A stretch of 64,000 bases of DNA from Psychromonas sp. MB-3u-54 (GTDB taxonomy: Bacteria; Pseudomonadota; Gammaproteobacteria; Enterobacterales; Psychromonadaceae). The notes under the pieces were generated by a model that was not told where the DNA came from, ran no database searches, and saw nothing but the letters and a program-made list of their open reading frames with translations. The stretch covers positions 24,941-88,940 of the forward strand of contig NZ_PJBP01000119.1 of the NCBI RefSeq assembly GCF_002836415.1, read 5' to 3'. The translations under genes were made by a program, and so were the position numbers. Below, one piece after another: positions 1 through 9,149 of the stretch (position 1 is its first letter; each line of letters opens with the position of its first letter).

Positions 1-1031
1 TAGATTTTTCTGAATTAGATCCAAGTCAGTTACAAAGCCTTACGGCGCAAAAAGATATTGTTGAATGGGTACGTGAAACGATTAATCTTGGGCCCGAAGC
101 TTTAGCGCCTAATGTACTTTGTGAGAAAGCGGTTAAATTAATAGAATCTGTTTTACCTGAAGGTGTCACCATTGCCCATCATATAATCGAAGGTGAAGAC
201 TTATTAATAGAAAACTATCAGGGAATTTATCAGGTTGGTCGAGGCAGTGAGCGTCCGCCCTGTATGTTACAACTGGATTTTAATCCAACGGGTGATCCTG
301 ACGCAGCCGTTGACTATGCTTTAGTCGGTAAAGGGATTACTTTTGATTCAGGTGGTTATAGTTTAAAACCGAGCGGTTCGATGGCCATCATGAAGAGTGA
401 TATGGGCGGAGCTGCGACGCTCACCGGCGCATTAGCACTGGCTATTGTTAACGGCTTAAATAAGCGGGTTAAATTATACCTGTGCTGCGCAGAAAATTTG
501 GTCAGCGGTCATGCCTATAAATTGGGCGATGTGATCACTTATAAGAATGGCGTAACGGTTGAAGTGTTAAACAGTGATGCTGAGGGGCGTTTAGTGTTGG
601 CCGACGGTCTGATTGCAGCGCAGGAAGATAACGCGCAAATTATTATTGATGCGGCAACCTTAACCGGATCCGCTAAAATGGCTGTCGGGCGTGATTATAA
701 CTGTGTATTAAGCATGGATGATCAACTGGCCGAGCTCGCAAGTCGCTGTGCTCAGGAGGAAAATGAATTACTGTGGCGTTTACCCTTTGAAGAGTTTCAT
801 CTCCAGCAAATTAGCTCCTCATTTGCCGATATTGCAAATATTCACAGTGCCGAGGGCATGGCTGGCGCTTCAACTGCGACGGCATTTTTAGCTAATTTTG
901 TTATTAAACCACAATCAAATTGGGTACATTTTGATCTCTCGGGCAGTTATCAGCTGAGTGCAAATGGTTTGTGGGCAACGGGTGGTAAAGGCCACGGTGT
1001 GCGCACTATCAGTAAGATGTTATTCGCTTAA
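1..1031 (+). CDS. pepB: Peptidase B (leucyl aminopeptidase family M17), 5' end outside window
   Basis: The frame is open from base 3, so the N-terminus lies left of the window; about 342 residues remain of the usual ~430. The C-terminal M17 catalytic domain is complete. The metal and catalytic residues are visible: the Lys of VGKG, the Asp of FDSGG, the second Lys of SLKPS, the Asp of KSDMGG, and the Asp, Glu and Arg of the family signature NSDAEGRL. The family is a hexameric cytosolic aminopeptidase with two divalent metals that completes peptide degradation. PepB rather than PepA is chosen from the overall resemblance to E. coli PepB; the lost N-terminus limits certainty on that point. A strong hairpin terminator follows 52 bases after the stop. 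Confidence 0.93.
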   Translation, partial: DFSELDPSQLQSLTAQKDIVEWVRETINLGPEALAPNVLCEKAVKLIESVLPEGVTIAHHIIEGEDLLIENYQGIYQVGRGSERPPCMLQLDFNPTGDPDAAVDYALVGKGITFDSGGYSLKPSGSMAIMKSDMGGAATLTGALALAIVNGLNKRVKLYLCCAENLVSGHAYKLGDVITYKNGVTVEVLNSDAEGRLVLADGLIAAQEDNAQIIIDAATLTGSAKMAVGRDYNCVLSMDDQLAELASRCAQEENELLWRLPFEEFHLQQISSSFADIANIHSAEGMAGASTATAFLANFVIKPQSNWVHFDLSGSYQLSANGLWATGGKGHGVRTISKMLFA

Positions 1032-1083
1032 TCCGTAATCAGACAATAAAAAGCGTGCCAGTAAAAATAGTGCTATAAAAAAA

Positions 1084-1116
1084 GGACGGTACAATTTAAT
1101 TGTACCGTCCTTTTTT
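1084..1116. terminator. Rho-independent terminator, probably bidirectional
   Basis: A perfect 12-bp stem (arms 1084-1095 and 1099-1110) with a 3-nt loop is flanked by a T-run on the right (1111-1116) and an A-run on the left. It lies between the convergent pepB and the DUF4382 lipoprotein gene and can serve both. Confidence 0.92.
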
Positions 1117-1148
1117 ACTATTACTTAAGATCTGATTTACTAAACCGG

Positions 1149-2111
1149 CTAAAAAGTAGCGACAGTTGTTGGGTTTTCTGCTGTGACGTCTATTGGCTCT
1201 CTAGCTGAATGAATGAAAAAATTCTCTTCATTCGCCAGTTCCGGATCATCATTCTGTGCTGTACAGGTATAACCTAAGCTATAGCTGCCGGCAACCACAA
1301 AACCGAACTCATAGTTATACCCTTGAGTGATATCGTCATTAATCGCATTGGCCCGAGCAGAAGCGATGGGTGCTATTGCAGGTGCAACTACATTACCTCT
1401 AAAGTCAGACATGTTAGCCAAGGATGTGTCGCTTGGGTATAAATATACGGCGTGTCCAGCGTTTTCCCTACAGTCGATGCTTGTATTTATGCTGATTTCA
1501 CCGGAGATACTGCCAACATCAGATAAGTTAATCAATTCAATGCCCGTTGGTTTAAGGGTCCAATAATCTTTATTGCCTTTAGGACCCTGCATAATTTTCA
1601 ATAAATCAAATTCTGCTACAAAATTGTTACTGCCTGCTGCTATGGTAAATTTTTTATTAATAAACAAACGGCCTGTATTCGAATCTTCAGCTCCAACGCC
1701 ACCACAGGAACCCTTGCTGTTAGTTGTCAGTCCGGCAATACTGCCATTCATTGTCTTAACATATGAACTAGTCTCATTATTTGGGTCCTCATTTTTTTCC
1801 ATGTAGATACACATCTGGTATTCACCCACCGGAATAGATTGCCCGCTGACTAGCACTTCCATTTCGCTTCCTTGAACTTTGATCAGATCGACATTTTTTA
1901 ATCCGCCGTCTTCGGAAACATCAAAAGAGATAGCGCCTTTATAGTTTTTAAGCACAACTTGTTTAAAAGAAATATTAACAACTTTTGCGTCAGCCGGATT
2001 ATCGGATACGGCAAGATTGAATTTGCCCATTTTTGTGTCATCACTACCGCTATTACATGCCGTCAGTAAAGTGGTTAAAGAGAGTGCGAACAGGTTTTTT
2101 TTGTATTTCAT
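1149..2111 (-). CDS. DUF4382-domain lipoprotein
   Basis: A 320-residue protein with a short hydrophobic signal segment ending in the lipobox LTAC (Cys19), so it should be a lipidated envelope protein. The mature part opens with a stretch typical of DUF4382 (KFNLAVSDNPADAK, then a hydrophobic beta-rich segment), a domain of unknown function found in secreted or lipid-anchored proteins. Four further cysteines lie in the second half. A clear ribosome site (AAGAGGTG) precedes the ATG. It is transcribed alone and ends convergently with pepB. No specific role can be read from the sequence. Confidence 0.8.
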   Translation of the reverse strand: MKYKKNLFALSLTTLLTACNSGSDDTKMGKFNLAVSDNPADAKVVNISFKQVVLKNYKGAISFDVSEDGGLKNVDLIKVQGSEMEVLVSGQSIPVGEYQMCIYMEKNEDPNNETSSYVKTMNGSIAGLTTNSKGSCGGVGAEDSNTGRLFINKKFTIAAGSNNFVAEFDLLKIMQGPKGNKDYWTLKPTGIELINLSDVGSISGEISINTSIDCRENAGHAVYLYPSDTSLANMSDFRGNVVAPAIAPIASARANAINDDITQGYNYEFGFVVAGSYSLGYTCTAQNDDPELANEENFFIHSAREPIDVTAENPTTVATF

Positions 2112-2452
2112 AATTCACCTCTTATTCAAATTGTTAGCAGTGACGGCAGCCTCTGTGTTAATTTATGCAAATAAATTAAAATAGAAACAGTCAAAATATT
2201 AATGACAACTTATCTATTGAGGGGGCGATTTTATATTAACCTTATGCAGAATACGGGCTAGAATATAACCCGCTAATCCTAACCAACCTAAAGTGTAGGC
2301 TGCAAGCGGATTGGATACCAATAATTATTGTTACATTGCACTCATTATATTGATTCTAATGAGATGTATTATCTTCAAAATGAGCTGCCGGGCGCAATGA
2401 ATAAAGGGCAGCTTGCCGGTTTTTACGAAACATAGACTGTTAAGGATTAATC
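2112..2452. other. Divergent intergenic region; possible tiny membrane-peptide frame
   Basis: This region separates two divergent genes and must hold their promoters; I see no box I can assign firmly. On the minus strand, 2214-2321 is open for 35 codons from a TTG and reads like a membrane segment (LGWLGLAGYILARIL). It has no ribosome site, so it may be the 3' remnant of a lost gene. Confidence 0.35.
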
Positions 2453-3352
2453 ATGCGTTACGGCTTAGATATTGGAGGCACTAAGATTGAAATTGTGGTC
2501 TTTGATCGGGATTTTAAGGTGATAGATACCGCCAGAGTCGCCACACCAAGTGACAATTATCCGCATTTTATTCAAACAATTTGCCAACTGGTAAGTCAAA
2601 GAGACAGGCAATATTCCTGTATTGGCAGTGTCGGTATCGGCCTGCCCGGTGTGCAGGAAACGGATACATCGAAACAGATATCTTCCAATATCCCCTGCTT
2701 AACCGGGCAGTACGTCGCCCGTGATTTGGAAAAAGAGCTCAAGAGAAAGGTGAATATTGATAATGATAGCCGCTGTTTTGCGCTTTGTGAGGCATTAACC
2801 GGCGCAGGTCAGGGGAACGGCAGAGTATTTGCTGCGGTACTCGGTACCGGTGTGGGGGGCGGATTAGTGCTTGACGGTAAATTGTACCGTGGCGCAAGCG
2901 GGATTGCCGGTGAATGGGGACATATGCCGATTTCTGCCCATTTAGTCAACCAATATGGACTGTTTGTAAAACAGTGCAATTGCGGTCTTTATGGCTGTTT
3001 AGAGCATTACATTTCAGGCACCGGATTAAGCAATCTTTGCCAACATTTTTTAGAGGAAGACCTGCAGGCCGAGCAACTTTTACAACGGATCACAGACAAA
3101 GACGCGCAAGCGCTGCACGTCTATCAAGTATTTATTGATATTTTATGTAGTGGTTTTGCAAATCTGCAGTTGACCTATGATGTTGATATTATTGTTCTTG
3201 GCGGCGGTTTATCCAATATAAAACGTCTTTATGCCGATCTTCAGCAGCGTTTACCCCATTTTTTATTTAAAGGGATTCAAGCTGTGTCTATTGTCCCTGC
3301 GCAATTTGGTGACAGCAGTGGGGTACGTGGAGCGGCTTTATTGGCCAATTGA
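2453..3352 (+). CDS. nagK: N-acetyl-D-glucosamine kinase (ROK family)
   Basis: A 299-residue ROK-family sugar kinase; E. coli NagK is 303. The N-terminal ATP site DIGGTK, the second phosphate motif GTGVGGGL, the substrate segment GEWGHMP and the zinc motif CNCGLYGCLE are all present, with IDND holding the likely catalytic Asp. NagK phosphorylates N-acetylglucosamine freed during cell-wall recycling or chitin use to GlcNAc-6-phosphate. It stands alone between a divergent lipoprotein gene and decayed repeats. Similarity along the whole E. coli protein makes NagK more likely than glucokinase or fructokinase. Confidence 0.9.
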   Translation: MRYGLDIGGTKIEIVVFDRDFKVIDTARVATPSDNYPHFIQTICQLVSQRDRQYSCIGSVGIGLPGVQETDTSKQISSNIPCLTGQYVARDLEKELKRKVNIDNDSRCFALCEALTGAGQGNGRVFAAVLGTGVGGGLVLDGKLYRGASGIAGEWGHMPISAHLVNQYGLFVKQCNCGLYGCLEHYISGTGLSNLCQHFLEEDLQAEQLLQRITDKDAQALHVYQVFIDILCSGFANLQLTYDVDIIVLGGGLSNIKRLYADLQQRLPHFLFKGIQAVSIVPAQFGDSSGVRGAALLAN

Positions 3353-3370
3353 TTATCGCAATATTAAACG

Positions 3371-3730
3371 CCTGAATCATTCATTAATAATTTTATGCCT
3401 AAGAGAATCAGTACAGTGCCGGTTAAATCCTCCATTCAGGTCGTATAATAGAAGTGTTTTTTAAGCAGCTCGTAGGGTGCGCTCCGCGCACCGATTGCCA
3501 CTGCTTGCGGTGCATGAAATGCACCCTACCGATAACATAAGACTAATTCCATTAATTAACCCACGGAATCATCCATTAATAATTTTTTTTGAATTGATCA
3601 CACCACTGAATCATCCATTAATAATTTTATGCCCAGAAGAATCAGTACAGTGCCTGTCACACCCTCCATCCAGGTCATATAATAGATGTGTTTTTTAACC
3701 CATTTTGGCGGAATTTTCTTGTTGAACTGA
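3371..3730 (-). repeat. Decayed tandem copies of the 3' end of the downstream lysE-type gene
   Basis: The last ~90 bases of the LysE-family gene (3741-3831) recur at about 3607-3700 and 3371-3462, with a further short piece at about 3561-3580. The copies match closely but carry a two-base insertion (CATATAATAG against CATAATAG) that shifts the frame, so they are not coding. They lie directly behind the intact gene, like repeated duplication of its 3' end followed by decay. Confidence 0.85.
3471..3531. repeat. Imperfect palindromic extragenic repeat
   Basis: GTAGGGTGCGCTCCGCGCAC on the left is mirrored by GGTGCATGAAATGCACCCTA on the right. This is a GTAGGGTGC-type palindromic repeat of a sort common between genes in gammaproteobacteria. 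It is inserted among the lysE 3'-end copies. Confidence 0.6.
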
Positions 3731-4369
3731 TCACACTACAGAATCATCCATTAATAGTTTTATGCCCAGAAGAATCAGTACAGTGCCCGTTACTCCCTCC
3801 ATCCAGGTCATAATAGAAGTGTTTTTTAACCAGTTTTTGGCAGAATTAATTGCGCCGGACAAGCTGCATTGCCAGACCATCGCAATTAAAAAATGAATAC
3901 CCGCCAAGGTGAGTGACTGTACAAAGGGGGAGTAATCGGGGTTAATAAATTGCGGTAAAAAAGCAAGATAGAAAATGGCCGTTTTGGGGTTAAGTACGTT
4001 AGATAAAAAACCTTCACGAAGAGAACGTTTAGGGTCAAAAGTAACTCCAGTGCAGGTGCTTATATTAAGACGGCCTGACCCTTTAAAGGTCGCTCTAAGA
4101 CTACTGAAGCCCAGCCAGATTAAATATGCTGCACCACACCACTTCATTACCTGAAACAGTTGTGCCGATTGCAGCAAAATAGCTGAAATACCCACGGCTG
4201 ATAATGTCGCGTGAATAAACAGCCCTAGGCAGATACCCAAACTGGTCACACAACCGTCGATTCCCCCTGAACGGCTAGCATTGCGAATAACCAGCGCAGT
4301 GTCTAAACCCGGTGTTAAAGTGAGAATCGTTATCGCGATTAAAAAGGCTTCAAAATTTAATATATGCAT
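3731..4369 (-). CDS. LysE/RhtB-family amino acid exporter
   Basis: A 212-residue inner-membrane protein of the usual family length. It opens with a hydrophobic helix containing the family motif TPGLDTALV, followed by further hydrophobic segments and a final GVTGTVLILLGIKLL helix. LysE/RhtB proteins export amino acids or homoserine-type metabolites by proton exchange; the substrate cannot be told here. Its 3' end has been duplicated several times downstream, but the gene itself is intact. Confidence 0.85.
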   Translation of the reverse strand: MHILNFEAFLIAITILTLTPGLDTALVIRNASRSGGIDGCVTSLGICLGLFIHATLSAVGISAILLQSAQLFQVMKWCGAAYLIWLGFSSLRATFKGSGRLNISTCTGVTFDPKRSLREGFLSNVLNPKTAIFYLAFLPQFINPDYSPFVQSLTLAGIHFLIAMVWQCSLSGAINSAKNWLKNTSIMTWMEGVTGTVLILLGIKLLMDDSVV

Positions 4370-4490
4370 AGGTTTTGCTCTTCAATTTTCAATCTATCTG
4401 TTATACCAAAAATCAGGTGAGTATGTAAAGTCGTGCAGCTATTACAAAGGGTTCATTTTAGAAGATGAAATTACAGTGATTAGAAAATAA

Positions 4491-4545
4491 TATACTCAAA
4501 CTACTCGATGATCTAGATGCCTGCATTCTCAAGTAATTTGAGTCT
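4491..4545. repeat. Short palindromic repeat (TACTCAAACTACT...AGTAATTTGAGT type)
   Basis: The two ends are inverted copies of each other around a GATCTAGATGC/GCATTC centre. The same layout, ends resembling ATACCCAAA-ACTT around a GATGC/GCATC core, recurs at 18672-18721 and 40926-40982 and forms the ends of the larger elements at 23538 and 40528. Confidence 0.6.
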
Positions 4546-4666
4546 AAAATAATGAATGCTTTATACTGATAGCATTTTTTTTGTCATTTTAATCGGGTCG
4601 GCTTGCTAAGCTATCAGGCATCAGCAATACCTAATGGTTAACAATCTAACACAAGGAAGCTTTATA

Positions 4667-6904
4667 GTGCGTTATTTATTGCTGTTATCACTCCTTCTGT
4701 CTTTAACGGCTTTTGCAGATCCTCAAACTCGGCCTAAAATAGGGCTTGTTTTAGGTGGAGGAGGGGCGAAGGGGGCTGCGCACATTGGTATTTTAAACGT
4801 TTTAGAAAACAATAATGTGCCGATTGATTTTATTGCGGGTACCAGTATCGGCGCTTATATCGGCGGGCTGTATGCGCTGGGATATAACGCCGATCAGATT
4901 GAAGATATTATGTTCAATGTCGACTGGGATAAAGGTTTTTCAGATTTTATACCGCGCGAGGATTTGCAATATGCTGACAAGCAGTTACGTGATGAATATA
5001 ATATTACCCTGAGGCTGGGTTATAGCGATGCCACACTGAAAACCGCCAGTGGTCTTTTGCTCGGTCAATCCGCATTTCAACTGCTTAAGCTTTCAACCGG
5101 GGTGGTCAGCGAATTTGAAAGTTTTGACGATTTACCTATCCCCTATCGCGCAGTGGCGGCTGATATTGTCACGGCTGAGACTGTGGTACTCAATCATGGC
5201 AGTCTTGTTCAGGCAATGAGAGCATCATCTACTGTACCCGGTGTTGTTGAGCCGACGGTGATCGATGGGCGGCAGCTTGTGGATGGTGCCATTGTTAATA
5301 ATATGCCGGTTGATGTGGTTAAGTTAATGGGGGCCGATATTATTATTGCTGTTGATATCGGCTCCCCTTTGTTAACCCAGGAAGAGATTAACCTTCCAAT
5401 TGATGTACTGGATCAGTTATCTAACATATTAACTATCAATACCACAAAAAGACAAATAGACCTGCTCGGTGAAAAAGATCTGTTGATTCGACCTGATATC
5501 GGCGCGTTAAGCACCAGCGATTTTTCTCAGATGTCTGTAGCAATGGCCTTAGGTAAAAAATCTGCACTTGAAAATAAGCATAAAATACAATCATTAAGTC
5601 TCGATGATAAGCAATATTCACAATACACTCGGGACAAAAATCTAAAAAAAGAGCAGTGGATAAAAGCCGCATCGCGGCCGGTTGTCGGTATTCAATATGA
5701 AAATGATTCTGATGTCGCAGTGGAGATTATTGAACGACAGTTGGGGATCAGTGTGGGTGATCTGGTCAGCAAAGAAAAATTAGACGATGCCATTTCACGG
5801 ATCTATGCATTAGACATATTTGACACGGTTAATGCTGAATTTATTGATGCGAATGCCGGACGTATCTTAGTCATAAAAACCAGAGCGAAGTCATGGGGCC
5901 CAAATTATTTGCATTTTGGCTTTAGCTGGCAAGGGGATTTTTCAAGTGATTCTCAAGTGTCATTGGATATCGCTTACATCCTGACCGATATCACCGACAA
6001 TGGCGGACAGTGGAAAAATGAGGTTTCTTTAGGTTGGGAGTCGCTGCTGGCAACTGAGTTTTATCAACCTTTAGACACAGATCATGATTATTTTAGCCGT
6101 GCACGTGTGCAATATAGGCAGGAAAAATATGCACCGGGTCGGTTTACACAGAATAACAGCAGACCTGCATTAACCTATCATTATGGACAATTCAGTCTTG
6201 GGCTGGGGAATTCTTACACGGATAACGGCATCTCAGAAATGGGCGTATTAGCTGAAATTGGTCAAATGAATTTTGAAGACTCGGCCTACGATGTCCTTGA
6301 TTATTATTCAATGGGTACTTATCTGTCATTCGGTTTTGATAATCTCAATAGTATTAATTTTCCAACCCAGGGTAATAAATTATCACTCGATTTTTATTTG
6401 CGCAAGGATCAATATGCTCACCCATTTTTAGACAATACAGAAAATTCCTCACTTGAAATTAATTTTGATTGGCGTGGTGCCGTGGGAGTGAGACAGCATA
6501 CTTTTGTGGGTGTCACCTCTCTTGCAACAGTATTAAGTGATGATGATTTTACTATACGGGCTTCGGAGTTGGGTGGTTTTTTAAATCTTTCCGGCTACCA
6601 TAAAGATGAGTTCATCGGTGCGCATAAAGTATTCGCTGCGGCGGTTTATCAATATGATCTAGGGCGGTCAATCTTTGGCAATGCAGGTTTACCGTTATAC
6701 TTGGGGGGAAGTTTGGAAATGGGTAATGTCTGGGGGATAAATGACAGCGTTAAAATAGATGAGTTAATTACCTCCGGCAGTTTGTTTTTAGGAACAGACA
6801 CGAGTTTTGGACCTGCCGTGTTCGGTGTTGGTTCTGGTGTTGCTCTGGATCGTAATAAGGGAAATGACATTAGGGCATTTTTCTCTTTAGGTAAAAACTG
6901 GTAA
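4667..6904 (+). CDS. Patatin-like phospholipase with C-terminal outer-membrane barrel (type Vd autotransporter)
   Basis: A GTG start at 4667 is chosen because AAGGAAG lies seven bases before it and it yields a clean signal peptide (RYLLLLSLLLSLTAFA); the in-frame ATG at 4634 has no ribosome site and would bury the signal. The product is 745 residues. The patatin domain has the oxyanion motif GGGGAKG, the nucleophile elbow GTSIG and the catalytic Asp in DGAIVNN. A POTRA-like region follows (around residues 340-405), then a long beta-rich surface-antigen barrel ending in the aromatic residue Trp. This is the domain order of type Vd proteins such as Pseudomonas PlpD. Lipase activity on the cell surface is inferred from the family. 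The 3' end is tandemly duplicated downstream. Confidence 0.87.
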   Translation: MRYLLLLSLLLSLTAFADPQTRPKIGLVLGGGGAKGAAHIGILNVLENNNVPIDFIAGTSIGAYIGGLYALGYNADQIEDIMFNVDWDKGFSDFIPREDLQYADKQLRDEYNITLRLGYSDATLKTASGLLLGQSAFQLLKLSTGVVSEFESFDDLPIPYRAVAADIVTAETVVLNHGSLVQAMRASSTVPGVVEPTVIDGRQLVDGAIVNNMPVDVVKLMGADIIIAVDIGSPLLTQEEINLPIDVLDQLSNILTINTTKRQIDLLGEKDLLIRPDIGALSTSDFSQMSVAMALGKKSALENKHKIQSLSLDDKQYSQYTRDKNLKKEQWIKAASRPVVGIQYENDSDVAVEIIERQLGISVGDLVSKEKLDDAISRIYALDIFDTVNAEFIDANAGRILVIKTRAKSWGPNYLHFGFSWQGDFSSDSQVSLDIAYILTDITDNGGQWKNEVSLGWESLLATEFYQPLDTDHDYFSRARVQYRQEKYAPGRFTQNNSRPALTYHYGQFSLGLGNSYTDNGISEMGVLAEIGQMNFEDSAYDVLDYYSMGTYLSFGFDNLNSINFPTQGNKLSLDFYLRKDQYAHPFLDNTENSSLEINFDWRGAVGVRQHTFVGVTSLATVLSDDDFTIRASELGGFLNLSGYHKDEFIGAHKVFAAAVYQYDLGRSIFGNAGLPLYLGGSLEMGNVWGINDSVKIDELITSGSLFLGTDTSFGPAVFGVGSGVALDRNKGNDIRAFFSLGKNW

Positions 6905-7317
6905 GTGACACTTAAAAATTGAACCTGCCACATAATAGTTATCTGGTTTTTTACTTTATTTTGTATCTACTCAGTTATTGTCAGTTTAATTTCACATTTA
7001 CCCTATGACCTGAGGGGAAGTTTGGAAATGGGTAATGTCTGGGGGATAAATGACAGCGTTAAAATAGATGCGTTAATTACCTCCGGCAGTTTGTTTTTAG
7101 GAACAGACACGAGTTTTGGACCTGCCGTTTTTGGTGTTGGTTCTGGTGTTGCTCTGGATCGTAATAAGGGAAATGACATTAGGGCATTTTTCTCTTTAGG
7201 TAAAAACTGGTAAGTGACACTTAAAAATTGAACCTGCCACATAATAGTTATCTGGTTTTTTACTTTATTTTGTATCTACTCAGTTGTTGTCAGTTTAATT
7301 TCACATTTACCCTATGA
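6705..7317 (+). repeat. 309-bp tandem duplication of the patatin gene 3' end and its trailer
   Basis: Bases 6705-7008 recur at 7014-7317 with an offset of 309. I count only about three or four substitutions (for example GATGAG to GATGCG and GTGTTCGG to GTTTTTGG), so the event is recent. The first copy is the true gene end; the second carries an orphan 3' coding end. Confidence 0.97.
7014..7213 (+). pseudogene. Orphan C-terminal fragment of the patatin/barrel gene
   Basis: The duplicated copy retains the last ~65 codons of the barrel, ending in the same FSLGKNW stop. There is no signal peptide, and the only in-frame ATG (7022 region) has no convincing ribosome site. It is a by-product of the 309-bp duplication, not a gene. 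Confidence 0.9.
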
Positions 7318-7554
7318 AGGTGCTGTTATCACTCTGGCAACTGTGTAAAAATAAGCGCATACCCAACCTCCCGTAGGGCAAAAACTCTCTTCGACGTTGT
7401 GATGCATTGATTTAAAATTATTCTTCAACTTCACGGCTTCGGTTTATCAGCTTTCAACCTGATGATTTCTGCATCTTGAAACAGCTTGGGTAAAGATCTA
7501 TTCTGTATTAATGCATTTTTTGCTCTGAATAAAAATAAAATAAGAAGAGACATG

Positions 7555-8130
7555 ATGAATCTAGCAATGATTAAAGCTGAACTATTAGAAGCTGAAAAGG
7601 TATTACAGGCATTTTTAGCCGACGAGCAAAACTTAAAAAACATTGAAAAAGCGGCCACTTTGCTCGCTGACTCTTTTAAAAATGACGGTAAAGTGCTTGC
7701 CTGCGGTAATGGCGGTTCACATTGTGACGCAATGCATTTTGCAGAGGAGTTGACTGGGCGATACCGTGAGCATCGACCCGCTTATCCGGCTATTGCTATT
7801 TCAGATCCAAGTCACATTTCCTGTGTTGGCAATGATTACGGTTATGATGCGATTTTTGCGCGTTATCTGGAGGGCGTCGGGCGCAAAGGTGATGTATTAT
7901 TTTGCTTATCAACCAGTGGTAATTCTAAAAATATATTAAAAGCAATCGAGACGGCAAAATCAAAAGGTATTTCTGTTATTGCGTTAACCGGTAAAGATGG
8001 CGGCAAAATGGCGGGGCTTGCTGATGTTGAGATCCGCGTTCCCCATTTTGGTTATGCCGATCGTATCCAAGAGGTTCATATTAAGATTATCCATATTTTG
8101 ATTTATTTAATCGAAAAGAAAATGGCTTAA
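7555..8130 (+). CDS. gmhA: Phosphoheptose isomerase (sedoheptulose-7-phosphate isomerase)
   Basis: A SIS-domain protein of 191 residues from the second ATG of an ATGATG pair; E. coli GmhA is 192 and aligns from there. AAGAAGAGA stands just upstream. Family blocks visible include [32 protein letters not shown] and [17 protein letters not shown]. GmhA makes D-glycero-D-manno-heptose 7-phosphate, the first step to the heptose of the LPS inner core. The next gene is yafJ, the same neighbour as in E. coli. Confidence 0.96.
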   Translation: MNLAMIKAELLEAEKVLQAFLADEQNLKNIEKAATLLADSFKNDGKVLACGNGGSHCDAMHFAEELTGRYREHRPAYPAIAISDPSHISCVGNDYGYDAIFARYLEGVGRKGDVLFCLSTSGNSKNILKAIETAKSKGISVIALTGKDGGKMAGLADVEIRVPHFGYADRIQEVHIKIIHILIYLIEKKMA

Positions 8131-8330
8131 ACGCGACTCTTCTTTTTAAATTTTAAAGATAGCATCAAATTTTCAGCCTTTAATCTTAATCAAATATATT
8201 TTTTGGATCAAAGGATAAGGAAAGAGACTATTTTGCTTTAGGTTGTAAAATGATGTCAGTATTTGAATGTTAAGTAAATAAAGTTTCATGCCAAAGCCGC
8301 AATCGAATTAATAGAGAATAGGATTTATAA

Positions 8331-9098
8331 ATGTGTGAATTATTAGGAATGAGCGCAAATGTGCCCACTGATATTTGTTTCAGTTTTAGCGGCTTGATAA
8401 AGCGGGGGGGGGAAACTGGCCCGCATAGGGATGGTTGGGGAATTACTTTTTACGAAGGTAAAGGTTGCCGTAGCTTTAAAGATCCCACTCCCAGTTGCCA
8501 TTCTCCCGTCGCAAAATTAGTAAAAGAGTATCCGATCAAAAGTAAATCTGTGATCAGTCACATTCGTCAGGCGAACAGAGGTGCTGTAAGTTTAGAAAAT
8601 ACCCACCCCTTTATTCGTGAATTGTGGGGGAAAAACTGGACTTATGCCCATAATGGTCAACTAACGGGGTCTGAAGCGCTGCAGATGGGACATGATATCC
8701 CCGTTGGACAAACCGACAGTGAACGTGCTTTTTGCTGGATTTTGGATCAATTACGGCAGAATTATTCAACTGAGCCGGCTGATATGTTGGCGATGTTTAA
8801 AAAAGTGGCGGGTTATGCGGATACCCTACGTGAAATGGGCGTTTTTAATATGCTCTTAAGTGATGGCGAATATGTCATGTGTTATTGCACTAATAATCTC
8901 TCCTGGATAACGCGTCGAGCCCCCTTTGGCAAAGCGCGGCTGATTGATGAGGATATGGTGATCGACTTCAATGAAGAAACATCACCCGACGATGTAGTCA
9001 CTGTTATTACGACCCGTCCGTTAACTAATAATGAACGCTGGACCAGAATGCAGGAAGGTGAATTCTGCGTATTCTATTTTGGAGAGCGTGTGCTGTGA
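8331..9098 (+). CDS. yafJ: Class II glutamine amidotransferase, YafJ family
   Basis: A 255-residue protein, the same length as E. coli YafJ. It begins MCELLGM, so Cys2 would be the N-terminal nucleophile after Met removal. Further glutaminase blocks are RDGWGI, SHIRQAN, NTHPF and AHNGQL. The family hydrolyses glutamine or related gamma-glutamyl compounds; the exact physiological substrate of YafJ is not known to me. An AGGA ribosome site precedes the ATG. Conserved synteny with gmhA supports the identity. Confidence 0.92.
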   Translation: MCELLGMSANVPTDICFSFSGLIKRGGETGPHRDGWGITFYEGKGCRSFKDPTPSCHSPVAKLVKEYPIKSKSVISHIRQANRGAVSLENTHPFIRELWGKNWTYAHNGQLTGSEALQMGHDIPVGQTDSERAFCWILDQLRQNYSTEPADMLAMFKKVAGYADTLREMGVFNMLLSDGEYVMCYCTNNLSWITRRAPFGKARLIDEDMVIDFNEETSPDDVVTVITTRPLTNNERWTRMQEGEFCVFYFGERVL

Positions 9099-9149
9099 AT
9101 GCATGACAAACATTAACCACGAAAGATAAACCAATCCTGAGGAAATACG

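Noticed and set aside
7486..7554. Upstream start for gmhA
   Set aside because: It would add 23 residues absent from GmhA proteins; the ATG at 7555 fits the family length and the ribosome site.
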